64,000 bases of DNA from Hirundichthys speculiger (Eukaryota; Chordata; Actinopteri; Beloniformes; Exocoetidae), in assembly GCA_018398805.1 (NCBI GenBank), contig JAGFBZ010000899.1:372001-436000 (forward strand), read 5' to 3'. Below, in pieces: positions 32,049 to 54,400 of this stretch. A model generated the notes under the pieces. That model ran no database searches, was not told where the DNA came from, and was given only the letters and a program-made list of their open reading frames with translations. Made by a program: the position numbers and the translations under genes. Each line of letters begins with the position of its first letter. Positions within the stretch are counted from its first letter, which is position 1.

Positions 32049-33338
32049 AGTAATACGAGCTTCACCAAAGACATTTTTTATAACTCAAAAAATTGGTCAC
32101 AAAATAATGCTCACTGGAAAACAAACAAGTGGCGCTCCAGTGTGGCCACGTAAAGCCCTCCAGAGGGCGCACTCTACTACTATTTTTTTTGCTTCAACAA
32201 ATGTCTCCCAGAGAGAGAGCTGTTTTTATAAAACTAAAAACCCTGTTTTATTTTGTTTTATTTTCATTGCTGAGACATCGCGCACAATCACAGTCACACA
32301 GTCTTTTGTATTCAGTCTGTAACAATTCCTGAGTGCTCATATAAAATTTTGACAAAATACACTGATAATCATCAAAATGTCTCTGTATATGACACCTAAC
32401 AACAGCATGGCCACAGGTGAGAGGCACCGAACCATTTGTGGTGTCTAATTCTACCTTTATCTACGTAATATATAAATCAAAAGGAGCTGGAAGACACAAC
32501 AACATGAAATGTGGAGTCTGTTTACATCGAACACACTGGACTGTGCAGAAACAGTCCACATGCACTATCAGTTTTTGCTCACTGGGTTATTTTGGGAAAA
32601 TGCTATGCAAGGTGGGAGGCCTTGATTTCAGAGCAACACTCAGACAATCCCTGCCCAGGAAAAGATGGAATATGTTGCTGGAAAATAATCCACCTTGTTT
32701 GAATTTAGCTCGTCTAAGAAGAGAAAGTCTTCAAAAGCCTCTGCAGACAGTCTGGCTACTGGAGCTTTATAAGTTGCATTCTCTCTTTGTAACTTTTTCT
32801 GTGCTGTAATTTACACCCCAATACTATTTCAGGATGGACATTCTTCATCTTACATATCAATTCCTGCTTATCAAAGGTCTGTTTCTGTCTCTGTTACTTT
32901 ATCCCACCTTTTTTTAGTCAAAATGCAGGCACATTTGGCCTATTTGATCATTTGCCCACTCCCCTTTTTTTTCACAAATTGCTGATGATGCATATGCAGC
33001 TGGGGAACATAAGCACATCTGTCAGTTGAAACTAAAGCAAACAGAGTATTTTGCAAGTAGTTTCAGTTCCTTCTGCTAACAGTATTTCAGAGCACACGGT
33101 TTTGCACTGGTGTTGCTTCCTGTCAGATTTTCTGTTCAAACAGAAGAGTGACAGGAAATTGGGACTGACAGCTGTGCATTCTTTAAGGCAGTCAGAAATC
33201 ACTGTTGCACCAGAAGATTTGTGTTTCCTGAATGGACCGAGACTTTTAAAGTAAAAATAGCTAAACAAATCATTACCGTATCATTACTTTAAAGTAACCA
33301 TCCAAGGCTTCGAAAAAGTATGCTCAGACACTAAAAGT

Positions 33339-34969
33339 GCTGGGTTGGGCCACAGGCTAGGTTGGTTTGACCAAACACTGGGTCAAAAACTTTCATCCCG
33401 AAAGACTGCTTAAGGGATGAGACTTACGTCCTGCTATTTTTATTAAACACCAAACTGATCAGACTCTCAAAGGTTTGAATCAGAGCAAAGAAAACAGCTT
33501 TTTTTTGTCTTTAGTTCTTGAAGATGTGTCACCTTCCATCCATTTTGCACTCTGGATGGAAGGTGAAATGTTTTAAAGAACAAAGAAAAATAAGTCCAGT
33601 TGCTCTGATTTAAACCTTTTACCATGACCTGGATGGTCCACAGCAGCAACCTGAGCAGACCTCCCTGATCCCTCCCTGATGTAGCAACAACATGATGTGT
33701 TCTGAGATAAGCCGATCAGCACTTGCTTTTTTGTTACTTAAACAAAATTGATGTCCAGAGTCACTGGTGAAAATGAACTGCTGTCATGCATAAAGGTATG
33801 AGTTGGATGAGTTATGAATGTTTCTCCTTTGCATTTGTAAAGGTTTTCACAGATTTTATCTTTACAGAAAAGCAAGGTGATGTGATGCGTCCAGATGTCC
33901 TTTCATTCCCATGGGAGCTCCCATAATTTCTGACAAAGCTGCTAAACTTCTCCATCCCATGTTTTTTGGAGCATCATTTGCATTGCAAATTTTCAACTCG
34001 TGCTAGTTTTTTTTTTTTTATTTAACTTCTTTCAGTTGTTTGACCATGAGGTGAAAATGTATAGGCTACAAGTCTAGGCTGTTATAGAAATCCCAGATAG
34101 CGGGTACATCTGGGCCTAATCTGGGCTACTTTTTACATTTATGGCTCAGTTGCAGCACTGGCAGATGCTATGTGTCCCAAAGTTCATGAAATGGCCTAAA
34201 CTTGGCCCAAATTTCATTTGGTAGGTTTGACATGGTATATGGCAAGTGTGAGGGCCAGGCTTGATCATGCGGTCCAAAGAAAATTAAGAACTGGGCTGAA
34301 TCTGGTTGACATGTGGTCAAGGCAGACAGTAAATGCTAAATGAGGGCCAAAGAAAATTACAGATTTGCACCACGAGCCAACTCATTCATAAAGAACTGTA
34401 CTACCTTGCGTAGGACACCAGGGGACATGTTCCATACACAGATTGATGGAGGGGTGAGTAGAAATAAAGTTTTTGATCCCAGCAGCCTCAACATTCACAG
34501 GGCCATCGCTCTGGCTGTGAGCTGATAGTAATTTTGCTCTTAAGCATTAGTTCCTTTTTTGGTCCTATACTGTAATTTACTTTCTAAAACATCCAAAAAA
34601 TATATATATAAAAAAAAATACATGTACATGAAATGTGCAGTGTTTACCAAAACAGTTTCATATGATGTTTTACATGAATTTTCACTTCAAGAAAAGAGCT
34701 TGTTTTTGGCTTCTTCTTCTTCTTTTTTATTTTTTTTTATACTTAAATGGCATTTACGATATAAAGACACCTGGAATGAAATCCGTAATTTCACACCCAC
34801 ATGTTACATTTCTAACAACCCATACTTGGGCTTGTTCTTTCACTAGTTTTTTTGGGAGCCTTAATACTGCCATTGGCTCATTTTAACCCATTTCTTGACC
34901 AAACAGCTGTTTCAAGCCCATAATTCAAACCGCTGGATCAAAACAACCCATACTGACCCAGCAATGGTA
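33339..34969. repeat. Possible degenerate MITE ends around mixed repeats
   Basis: GCTGGGTTGGGCC...GACCAAACACTGGGTC at the left and the inverted GATCCAG...GACCCAGCA at the right look like ends of a common fish CTGGGTT-type element. Within it, 34090-34325 resembles another fish repeat (CCAGATAGCGGGTACATCTGGGCC start). No gene is seen in the interval. Boundaries are uncertain. Confidence 0.3.
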
Positions 34970-35689
34970 TAGGAAAATAACTCAAATTAAATTTTTAAAA
35001 AAAACATTTTCATACAATAAAATAAACTAACCCAAATGTGGTTACTTTAACTTTAAAGTTTTTAGAGTGCACGCAGGAAAACAATAATACAGATTAACCA
35101 TCAGATTAAACTGCAACTCTATCTGCTGATAACAAATCACACAAACCTCATGTCAAACAAACTCCATCTGATCTTCTGCACTTTTGGGTTGTGATGCTGT
35201 TGCACATGAATGACATACATACATACAATCTGAGTCAAACATTTTAAAAGTGAGTGAGAAATAAAAAATGTTAATGCTTGTAATGCACGGAGCGATTTCT
35301 ATTTCAGTTCCAGTAGTAGAACATGTCCATGACCGCGTCTAAGATGTTTCATTACTTGCGGCTTCAACGAATCACACATTTTTTTTTTCTTTTTGCTGAC
35401 TCTGAGCATCATGTGATGCCTTTCAGTTCATGTGATCTTTTCAGTTATGAAAGGACCATGCTGTGAAAAGCTACATTATAAATAGACGGTTGGATTTCTA
35501 GTAGTAATCATCTGATTAAAAAAAAAAAAAAAGAAGAAAACACACCAATGGAGCTTTTTTTTTTCTCAGATATCAGATGTTTAAACTTAGACTCTCTCAC
35601 AGACTCAAAAATCTTGTGTTCAAGATAAACAGATGAACAGCAATGCCAAAGAGTTACACGTGTAAAAGTGCAGCTATTAAAACTTTATT

Positions 35690-36774
35690 ACATGAAAATT
35701 ATTATACAAAGAAAACAGTATGGGCTGTTCTGTATGGTCTGTGACATACTAAAGTAAATACACACAGACATTTTTCCAACCACCCACCTCCATTTTTTTA
35801 GTGTCGTGGAGCAACAAAGTAAAAAACAAAAAAAGAAACGGCGTATAGAGATCTTACAAAACCAGTATACTGTACACTAAACTGGATTTAACTGCACCAA
35901 ATTAGTGCAAAGAAACATGTTTGGCACAAAAAAAAAAAAAACAAGAATCTTGCATCAAAGGTCTTTGTTATACTTTCAACTACACTCCTGCTGCGTGTAC
36001 CAATGCGCACGCGCACACACACACACACACACACCACATCTATATCCACCAGCTTCAGCTGTTTAGTGGAAACAATTAAGACAGGTAAGGCCATGCAGAC
36101 AGGAAAAGCCTTAAATTCAAAGAAGCAAAAAGAAATGAAATGCTGAAGGAAAAACTGACACTATAAAAAAATGTTCATATCTGAACATCACATTCAACTT
36201 CATAAAAAATATAAAGAAATAGTTAAAACATACAGTAACAGGAACAGAAATCCTTCCAAAGCACAAGATTATTAAAACCGTACCAATAACATAACATAGT
36301 TAAAAATAACGTAACATAGTTTCAGTACTGAGTCCAGAATCAGAGAAAAAGACGTCCTGTTAGACAGAAGGGAACAAACAAAAGGAATCAGGATGGAAGA
36401 ATAAGTTCTGAATCGTAAGAGGCAAAATTATCGGTGGATACAGCCATCTTTTTCAAAAATGATCACAAACCTTAAACCTTCATGTCCAGTTACAAGACAC
36501 ATTGCAGTTGTCTTTATTTTGTCTTTCGTATCTTAATGAAAATAAGCAACAAAAAAAGTGTGTGACACTCGATTTTGTGAAATTATATGAATTTCTTGTA
36601 AAGGTCCTGGGACCTGAATGTTGATGTTTACTGCATGCAAGTCAGCGTCTGCATCCAAACATTTGGATTTCGTTGTTCACAGCCAGCAATAAAAACTGCA
36701 GTAAAAACTTTTACCACTTGCATAAGTTCACAAGACCAAAGTCCTTTACACTGCAAGGATAGCGTATCAAAAAC
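35690..36774 (-). other. plpp7: Probable 3'UTR of plpp7
   Basis: It is continuous with the plpp7 stop codon. A minus-strand AATAAA (plus TTTATT, 35684-35689) is the best polyadenylation signal, so cleavage would fall near 35665. Contains a (CA)n tract at about 36006-36033. Confidence 0.5.
36006..36033. repeat. (CA)n microsatellite
   Basis: An alternating GC/CA start followed by an uninterrupted CA run in the plpp7 3'UTR. Confidence 0.9.
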
Positions 36775-46029
<9,255 letters not shown>

Positions 46030-46239
46030 TTAGAGCCCCCCGGAATGTGCGACGTCCATGCTGTTTATATCACGCAGGCAGGCTGTGTATTGAATGGCAT
46101 CTGCTTCCAGCCAACCGTGTGAAACACAATCTACGACATGGGCATAAAATAGAAACATGAGCATTTTCCTACGTCGCAACAACACAGCTAACATGCGCTC
46201 CATGTGCGAGACACATCCAGGACAGTGTTGTGATCTTAC

Positions 46240-46490
46240 CTGGTGAAGGATGACTGGGATCCGGGCACCATCTGTCGCTCTGCTCCCAGTCCAGAGAGCA
46301 AAGGGGAAGGGTTTTAGATGAGGCAGAACCTGAGAAAGTGATCAGAAACCCAAACCCATCAACAGAAGATGAGGACAAAGCAGCGCCGTCTGTGCAGCGT
46401 CCAGCGCTTCCGTGCGGATTTGACGTAGTTTACGCAAGCAGGACTGGAGCGCGAGCCGCGCGCCCTGCTGCGGAGCGGAGTTCTCCAAGG
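46240..46490 (-). promoter_or_regulatory. plpp7: Probable plpp7 non-coding first exon and promoter
   Basis: A donor CACCAG/GTAAGATC at 46238-46239 closes a CpG-richer segment. It would splice to the acceptor at 45924. The transcription start is not visible; GC-rich sequence fades by about 46500. Confidence 0.5.
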
Positions 46491-46638
46491 TGCTTAAAGG
46501 GAGCGTTCACATTTACATTTACACGGGGGCCTTTTTCACTCTCTCAAGCACTGGTCTCAGACTCTATTTTACTGCAAGGCTATTTAAAGCAGTAGAAAAA
46601 TCATTTCTATATTAAAATATCAGCTTCAGTTTAATCTA

Positions 46639-47005
46639 CAGTCATGGAAAAAATTATTAGACCACCCTTGTTTTCTTCAGTTTCTTGTTCATTTTAATGC
46701 CTGGTACAACTAAAGGTACATTTGTTTGGACAAACATTACGATAACCACAAAGATTGCTCATAAGAGTTTTATTTAAGAGCTGATATCTTACCATTTTCC
46801 ATGGTTTTCTTGATTATAACCTAAATCACTTAAGTTTTTACATCAATAGCTATGGCGTTGTACTGCCAAAAACACTGCTTTTATGCATTCAGTGTTTTCT
46901 TTTCTGTCTGTTTTAGTCACATGATGACGTTTAGTGGTACCAGGTATTAAAATGAACAATAAAGTGAAGAAAAAAATGGTGGTCTAATAATTTTTTCCAT
47001 GACTG
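46639..47005. mobile_element. Tc1/mariner-type MITE between plpp7 and fam78a
   Basis: A 367 bp element with perfect 28-bp inverted ends starting CAGTCATGGAAAAAATTATT, with looser inverted similarity to about 57 bp. A TA dinucleotide lies on each side (46637-46638 and 47006-47007), the target of Tc1/mariner elements. No ORF. Confidence 0.9.
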
Positions 47006-48044
47006 TATATTTGATTACGTGTAGGAAGCGTGATCCAGCTCTCGAGGTATCCTCTCCCTGCTGTTAGCAAAAAAAAAAACAAAACAAAAAAAAAAAACAG
47101 TCAAAGTAACTTTGGACTTCTTTCCCAGTCATCTCATGGTCAGCTGCTTATCATTTTAGAGAACTTTGTCAGACATCAACAACCATCAAACTATCTCAGA
47201 GTGGACATCATGGCAGAAGCAACTAAAGCCGTTTTTGAAAACAACATACTAGACCACTTACTGCCCTTGCAATGTAGTATATGCTCACTGCATTCTGATA
47301 CAGCTGTCTTTGTTAGTAGCCTTCATGGTGAACCACCATAAAAAAAAAACAGGACAAAAGGAAACCAGTCAAGTGACTGCTATATCCGTCTCCCCGTGGT
47401 AATGCGCTGCAGTATGGGATATAGTATGAAGGCAGACTGATCAGTTATACACAAGCAACAACATTCCTCGCTTCTGGGTTGAAGCTCATGCAGGACAATG
47501 AAAAACTGCAGTTTCTTGACTTCTTGCTGCTCCAAAAGCGAGCCATTCTCTATTAACTCTCATGTTAAAATGTCCACTTTTGCAGCAAGAAATAAACATA
47601 TGGTCTCAATATCTAGATTTCACATCCATGACAACTGTACAAGGGGGTGATTTTTTTGTACCAAATCAGGTTAAATTATATAAAGCAACAAATTAATCTG
47701 TATAAGGGGCATGGTCTTTTAATTAGTGTCTATCTTAGCTAATGGCTTGGTGTCATTACATGATCATAGATTAGCATAAACTGATCCAGCCAAGCTAAAA
47801 TAGCTAACTGTGACTGACATAAAGTGGACATGTTCCAGCCCTTCTCATTCCAACACAGTGCTGCACAGTATGAGAGGGAAAGAGGTTTCAAAAGCAACCC
47901 TCACAAAGCCCATTTCTTCTTATACATGGTTGCACACTAGAAATGACCCCAAAGGTAGCAAACCATACTTTCAGGACAAATGACTTCGCCCCCACTGCAG
48001 ACTGTACAGTTGTTCCCATACTGCAAACTACATAGGCCCTATAC

Positions 48045-48175
48045 TATCCATCTATTATCCACACCCATTTAGTCCTATTTTAGGACTGCTGGAGTCTATC
48101 CCAGCTCTCTTCAGGTGAAAGGCAGGGGTCCACCCTGGACAGGTCGCCAGTCCATCGCAGAGGCTCTACTACATT
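48045..48175. repeat. Short dispersed fish repeat
   Basis: CTATCCCAGCTCTC, then CCACCCTGGACAGGTCGCC and CAGTCCATCGCAG, a very common fish repeat motif. A partial relative lies at 62185-62275. Confidence 0.55.
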
Positions 48176-49850
48176 TTGGCAAAAATAAAAATGCACTAGT
48201 TTTATGGAGAATGAGAAATTGATGTCTCATATCCACTGTTACCCTGTTGAAAGGGTTCGGTTGCTTTAAGCATCATCATTAGGGGGGTGTTGTTGAGTTC
48301 GGGTGAATTTGTTTCATAACTTTGTTATGCCAGGATGACACTGCTGTGTTGACAGGTTGTGCAATCTGATGTTATTGAGCTTCATCAGTTTCTTATTACA
48401 GTGGTGTTTGGCACTTATATTTAGCTTTTCTACCGTGATTTTCTCTCGCTGTCTTGCTGTGGAAGTAACCAGGCCATGTGTAGCGTATGGTGTCTGTCTT
48501 TTCAATATGGCTTCTTAAAATGCAACACATGGTGAAAATATCATGAAGTACTTTCTCATTCTCTAACATACACAGTCTCGTATGTATTCTCTATAGTATG
48601 CAGAGACTCAAAAGAGTACTTACAAAGGAGAAAATAAGAGTGATGAAGAAGAAACTAAACAAGAGTAAATCTTAGACAATGTTGTAAAAACTACAACTTT
48701 TGGGGGACCCTCTGAGCTAGAAATTCCTACTTTAAATGTGTCAACTTTTTATCATGTTCCTCATCTGCCTCGCCATTTAATTTTTTTCAGGCAGACACCT
48801 GACAGACAAATCTGCCTTTGGGCCACTATAAATGGTGAGATGCCCTTTATCAGGACAGCCAGTGTTTTGGTCTAAAACAAAAGGATGCTTAACCAGCTGT
48901 GTTCCACTAGTTCTCTGACTTGGCGTGCAGGTGTGATTTTTAGTGTTTCTTAATGAAAGGACATGTTATTATGCTCCATGTATGTCTAAATCAAAATGCA
49001 GTTGTTTTGTAAGCATATAATTGTCTTCAAATTCTCTTATGAACCACATAAAATGAGGCAGTGACATGGATATGTCCCACAGGGTTTGAGTTTGACACAT
49101 GTGCTCTGAAAGGCTTTTGTGTTTTCTGAAAGTTGTGTTGTCAGTTTTGTAAAATGTTTCCGTAGTTATTTTGCTTACTTTTTGTCAATGCATCTCACTC
49201 TTTGTTTAATGAAATGTTGTCTTGTTTTCTATCTTGTTTCTTCCTGTTGGTTTTGTTTTTGTGTTTTGTAGGCCCACTAAAGGCCCAGCCTATATTTTCC
49301 ATTAAACCAGTCAGATTTTTTTTGGGTTTTTTGGTGGGAAAATAACATAATAATAACATAAAATACCAGGAATCAATTCCATCAAAGTGCAGTTCAAAGT
49401 GCTTTACGAGATTAAAAACAACAAAAGTAATAAAATAAAATAAAATTCTTGAGACCTGTCCTGACCAATAAGACATGGAGGCATTATATATATCCAAATA
49501 TACGTCCATACACACGGACCCAAAAATTCAATTTAGAGTAAAGCCATTTCCTGAAACTAAAAAAAAAAAAAAAAAACTAACCTAAAAAAGAGAAAATAAA
49601 TATGAAAATAAATACAATGCACTTTAAACAATAGCCTACATCTTTAGCATCACACAAGAGAGCCTTGATGGCGATTGAGATAAATCGAATCAACTTCAGT
49701 AAAACAGTGCTCATTAATGTTGTTGTTGTTTTTATAGCCCACAACAACATAAAAGCTTCACCCTATTCTTTAGTAGCTTATTTTGTCTCATCATAATCAA
49801 AAAAAAAAATACGAATAAATCACCTCACGCAATTATTTTTTTTTTTGACA

Positions 49851-49876
49851 ACTACATTTCCCAGAATCCTTGCGCG
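49851..49876 (+). promoter_or_regulatory. ZNF143-type (SBS2) promoter motif
   Basis: ACTACATTTCCCAGAATCC followed by TTGCGCG closely matches the known vertebrate ZNF143/THAP11 consensus (ACTACAATTCCCAG...). It lies about 31 bp before a TATAAA at 49907-49912. Confidence 0.65.
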
Positions 49877-49934
49877 TCAGTGCGGAAGTGTCGTCATGGA
49901 GATGCTTATAAAGCTGCTTCAGTAGCAGCTCAAA

Positions 49935-50410
49935 TAGAGCAATGAGTAGCGGGGTGAACCTGTCGCTGCTGCGATGGGACGAAGACGGAGACGCGACGGC
50001 TAGCGCAGGAATTTAGGCGGACAAAAATGAAACCAGCTCGCTAGAACTATGTGACAACTGGCATTTCCTCCCAGCGAGGCGTTTGAATTTTATTTCGAAT
50101 GTTTTTGATTGGGCGTTTTTTTTTTTGTGTTTTTTTTTTTTTTATTTTTAAGAATGGTTCTTGTGAAATGGGCTCAGAAGTTGACCCGGCGGTCTCCTTT
50201 GGATGTTGTGGTGCTCCGAGTCAAACTCGACTAGTGCTCGTGGAAATGCCTCCTCTCTCAATGGGACGGTGAATCCACTGGCCGCAGCTACGGAGGGAGG
50301 AATAACGGGCGCGAGGAGGATAACGGAATTACCTCTCTGACCGAAGAACTGTGATCTTTCCGGGATTTCACCCGGAGACGCTGGAAACTCTCCACCTTAT
50401 TGTTTTATAG
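49935..50410 (+). promoter_or_regulatory. fam78a: Probable fam78a 5'UTR exon downstream of a TATA box
   Basis: TATAAA at 49907-49912 places a start near 49935. The following segment is CpG-rich, has no long ORF, and ends at a donor TTATAG/GTAGAT (50411-50412). It would splice to the acceptor at 51100-51101. Boundaries are inferred. Confidence 0.5.
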
Positions 50411-51137
50411 GTAGATTTCCTTTTGCATTCAACTTTTTCGGCTTAAAGCAGAACACAACTCATGAAATGGCACTGCAAAAATCCCCAACCCGCAAATGTG
50501 GACTATTTATCTCTCTTAAATCGCACGCGTTCTCGTGAAAAATAGACTGTTTAAAGTATTAGACATTTATAGGTTTATCTACATCCCTGAGCAGCCATTA
50601 GAGGCATTATTTTTTTATTCTTTCCACTGGCTTTCCAGCTACATGTGCTTCTAGACTGACCGTGGATTAGTTTTTCATGACCCAAAGAGTACAACAGGGA
50701 ATCTGACGCCAAGATGTCACATTAGAAGGTTTATTCATTATTTACTTTGTAATTAATCCTAAACCTCACACGCGCACCCCTCTATCGGCTACCACGTGTT
50801 TCCAAAATGACATTGAATTTCTCTCTGACTCATAACTTGACAGCATGAAGACATAATCGCTTAAGAAAGGCTGTGAAGCCTGAACTGGTGGTGAAGTTGC
50901 GTTTACGCACCGGAAAGCGCGCGTTCTGCGTAAATGAACGTTTTCTAGGCCCCGTCTTCCTCTTCTTCGGCAGTATTGAGTCAGAGATGTATGTCCTTTC
51001 AAAAAAGAGACCTACCGCGCTATAAAGACACATTGTGTTCAAATGTGGACCCATCTGTGGTGATTCTCTTGCTGTTTCCATGCGTCTTTCTCCTCCTCCA
51101 GACCTCTGGACGTTGTTGTGGATTGTGTTGCAGTTTA

Positions 51138-51212
51138 ATGCGATGGGCTGCATCCAGAGTATCAGGTGTAAGCCCAAGAGTTCCCGAGACAGTATCAAAG
51201 TCCTGGAGCTGA
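51138..51212 (+). other. Overlapping upstream ORF in fam78a
   Basis: An ATG five bases before the fam78a start, in a different frame, opens a 24-codon ORF ending TGA at 51210-51212, inside the fam78a coding region. It is the first ATG in this exon if the acceptor at 51101 is used. Confidence 0.7.
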
Positions 51213-51405
51213 ACGCGTCCATCGACTCCAACCCCACCAGCATCGACGAGGCGTCCAGCGTGGTGCTGCGCTACCGGACGCCGCACTTCCGAGCCAATGC
51301 CCGAGTCCTGGTGCCGCCGGTGGCGGCTGAAGAGACCTGGACCATCGGCTGGATCCAGTCCTGTAACCACATGGAGTTCTACAACGCATACGGGGACAAA
51401 GGGAT
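51143..51405 (+). CDS. fam78a: fam78a first coding exon
   Basis: Preceded by an excellent acceptor, TTTCTCCTCCTCCAG ending at 51101, so the exon starts at 51102 with 41 nt of UTR. It ends two bases into a Met codon that is completed by the next exon. Confidence 0.9.
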
Positions 51406-54400
51406 GTGAGTATCTCCGGGTCTTTTTTTTACTGTCCGTGTGATGGATGAGAATCATCTCTCAATAATCTGAGTCATTTATTTAATTTGAAGACATAAAA
51501 TACTCTGACAGGTGGGCCAGGAAGCCCTCCAAGATCTTCCACAATTCGAGATGAGGTTGACTCGGTTACACTTAAAAAGTGGACATGTTACAAAATCATT
51601 CTGATTATCCTATAATGACCGTGTTATATTTGTAACATGAATAAAATACAGAAAAGACAGAAAAGGATGACTTACCCAGTTAGCATTAAATAACTCAAGT
51701 GATTTTTCATACATATTAGGAAACTAAAAATAAGTGTCAGTTCTGATTCATTTGGAAATCAGTCATCAATTTTTCTGCCTGATTGGTTGTTTGACCTGTG
51801 AAATGTCAGAAATGTAGATGGTCACCTCCTCTCTTTAAGCAGTTTTTTCCCTCTGACAGCTCAGTCAAACATATAAACAAAATATTTTACACTTATTTTT
51901 CTATCAAGCTTCATGTGAATTGATTCTGATTGATTCTAGGGATGTAAATCACAAGTTCACTAAATGAAATGACACCGATCAACAGATGGCAATAAGATGT
52001 TTGTTGGAAAACACAAAGTTTGACTTAATACAATTTTGGTTTGTTTCGATTCAGGAGATAACAGCTGGTATGAGACGCTGTATCGTGACTGAACACAATC
52101 ACTTACACTCATATCAAATTGCAGCAAATGGCTAAAATCATTTCACATTTTTATTTCTTGGCTCCACTACAAAGTTAAATGACAAACAATCTGTCCCTTT
52201 AATAAAAATATACTACAGAAAGCCACTTGATATGTATTGAGAATTACAGTGTATTGATGTCTGATCAATATTTTCATTTTGTACTGATTGGATTCATCAT
52301 TTAATTGATATGTCAGTGTATTGATGTATCATTACACCTCTAATAGATTCATACTTTTGAGACTTTGGAACTTTGGAGAATCTGTGTATGACCAACTGAA
52401 ATTACAATAGGCTTTACATACAAAATGTTATGCCCGTTTGGAACTGGGAAACAGATCACACATACCAGTTACTTGGGAAACTGGTAAAAGAAGAGGGGAG
52501 AGTCACTAAGAAAAGTCAGAGCAACCGCCAAGAAAGCCTCTGTTTCAGCGCAACTTCTTGACTCAGATTGCGAGAGAGTCCGAGTTCCTGTTCTCATACC
52601 ACGAATAATGCTAAAATCAATTTTTTAGAGGATACATTACCAAGAAATGAAACTTGCTTACATCGGGGGGTTACACAACATCAGTGTGTTTCATGCAACA
52701 GAATTATTGGGCCACTTATGTTTTCCAAAAGCTAGTTATGAGATTTGTAGAAAAGCAGAACCCTTCCTTGTGACTGCATGACCTTTCAGCTACACTTGTC
52801 ATTGCAGTTATTGTGCAACTGTGGCTATTAAGGAAAAAAAACCGTGAAAAAAAAATCAGCTTTAAAGTTCATCTTCTTTGACTGCTAGCAGACAAGTAGC
52901 GCTTATCTTCTTTACTGTATGTAGTGGGCCAGCCGACGCTGACGCACACTATGCTTTATCTGTAGACACTGCAGGAGAACATGCTTTAGTTCTGTGTGAC
53001 CAAGATTAGAAACACAGTCTCTCCCTGAAACCCCTACCCCTGTATAGCCCTGCATATTTTGCTCAGCTGTACGTAAATGAAGCCTCTACCTCAAGTTGTG
53101 TGAGTTTGTATGTGAGAACGAGAAGAGACACTTAAAAAGTTAAAGAACCTCCAACTATTAGTTTGCACTTTTATTTCTTTTAATTTTCACTCTGACTATG
53201 ATCTGCAGCTGCACCGTCTGTTCTTAAACAGCGCTGCCTTCATGTATGGACAAACGGCACTTAAAAGTAGGCTATATAAGTATATCTTTATATAGATAGT
53301 AGCAATCAGAAGTTTGCACATCCCTACACTATCATTGTGGTGAGTCTAAACCTTTGGCTGCTACTATATTTGTGAATACATCTATATACGACAGAAGTTC
53401 AAGAAGATATCAAGGCCAACTGGGATTCATGTAGAATGTTTTTGAGTTGGGATGAAATAGATGAATCTTCTCTGTAGGGATTCTTGTTCTAAGACGTTTC
53501 TGTGTCTCTGTGCTAATAAAGCTTCAGCACGCTGTAATTAGTCAGAACAGCTGAGGATGGTAATATGGCTGATTCCTCTGGTGGCTTGAGCAACAGAATT
53601 CTGCTCACGTTCATTGCTCCAATTTGCACCTGTGAGCCGTACTGATGTACAGTTCAGTAGGTGTGGGCAGGTGGGGATCTATTCATAAGCATGCAAGCGT
53701 ACATGCACGCATTTTGAAGTGAAAAGAGGAAAGGTCTTAAAAACCCTAACCTTGTTCTGTTAGGCCGTCACAAACACACACTCTTACCCACAGGTAACGA
53801 TGCTGTAAACATGATCTAATCTACCATCTACTTTATGACAAAAACAAAAAACAAAACACTCTCGTTTGTCTTTATTGTTTCTTATCAACAGAATTCATTG
53901 CCCTAACCATTTAACCATTGCAAAGGTGCATAAACCTGAAGTAAGTAATGTCTACGCTCCTTCTGTTACATCAAGTTGCCACTTTTACGGTGGATACACA
54001 AACTTTCACAGCGTGCTTTAATCTGACCCAGAGCTTTAAGATTTTATCCATCACTGATTTTAGTTCATACACCATCCTTCCAGACAACTTTGAATTACAA
54101 TCTACAACAGTGGTTTTTTAAAGGTCTGTCATATGAACTGAAGCATCTGATCTTTTAAACAATGCATAATTTTCCAGTTGCAATTCATGTGAACTGCTTG
54201 AATCGGATCTTTATCAATTATTGCACATAGAATCTGACTAAAATCTGAGATGCTAAAGAGTCGAAGTAAAAGAGCTGAGTCGCATCGCTTCTTGCAGACC
54301 GTTCATTTCTGACAAAGCAGGCAGCAAAGACACAAACAGGAAGTGAGCCGTGTGTCTGCGGTACCTTCCCCATTCTCGATCAAAGTTCCTCAGTGGGTAG

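Noticed and set aside
51080..51142. Upstream in-frame ATG (51080) as the fam78a start
   Set aside because: It lies before a strong acceptor ending at 51101 and would encode residues unlike the family; probably intronic.
53296..53367. Short hairpin as a microRNA
   Set aside because: The inverted pair resembles known Tc1-type MITE ends (GTAGCA..CA.AAGTTT), and arms are imperfect.
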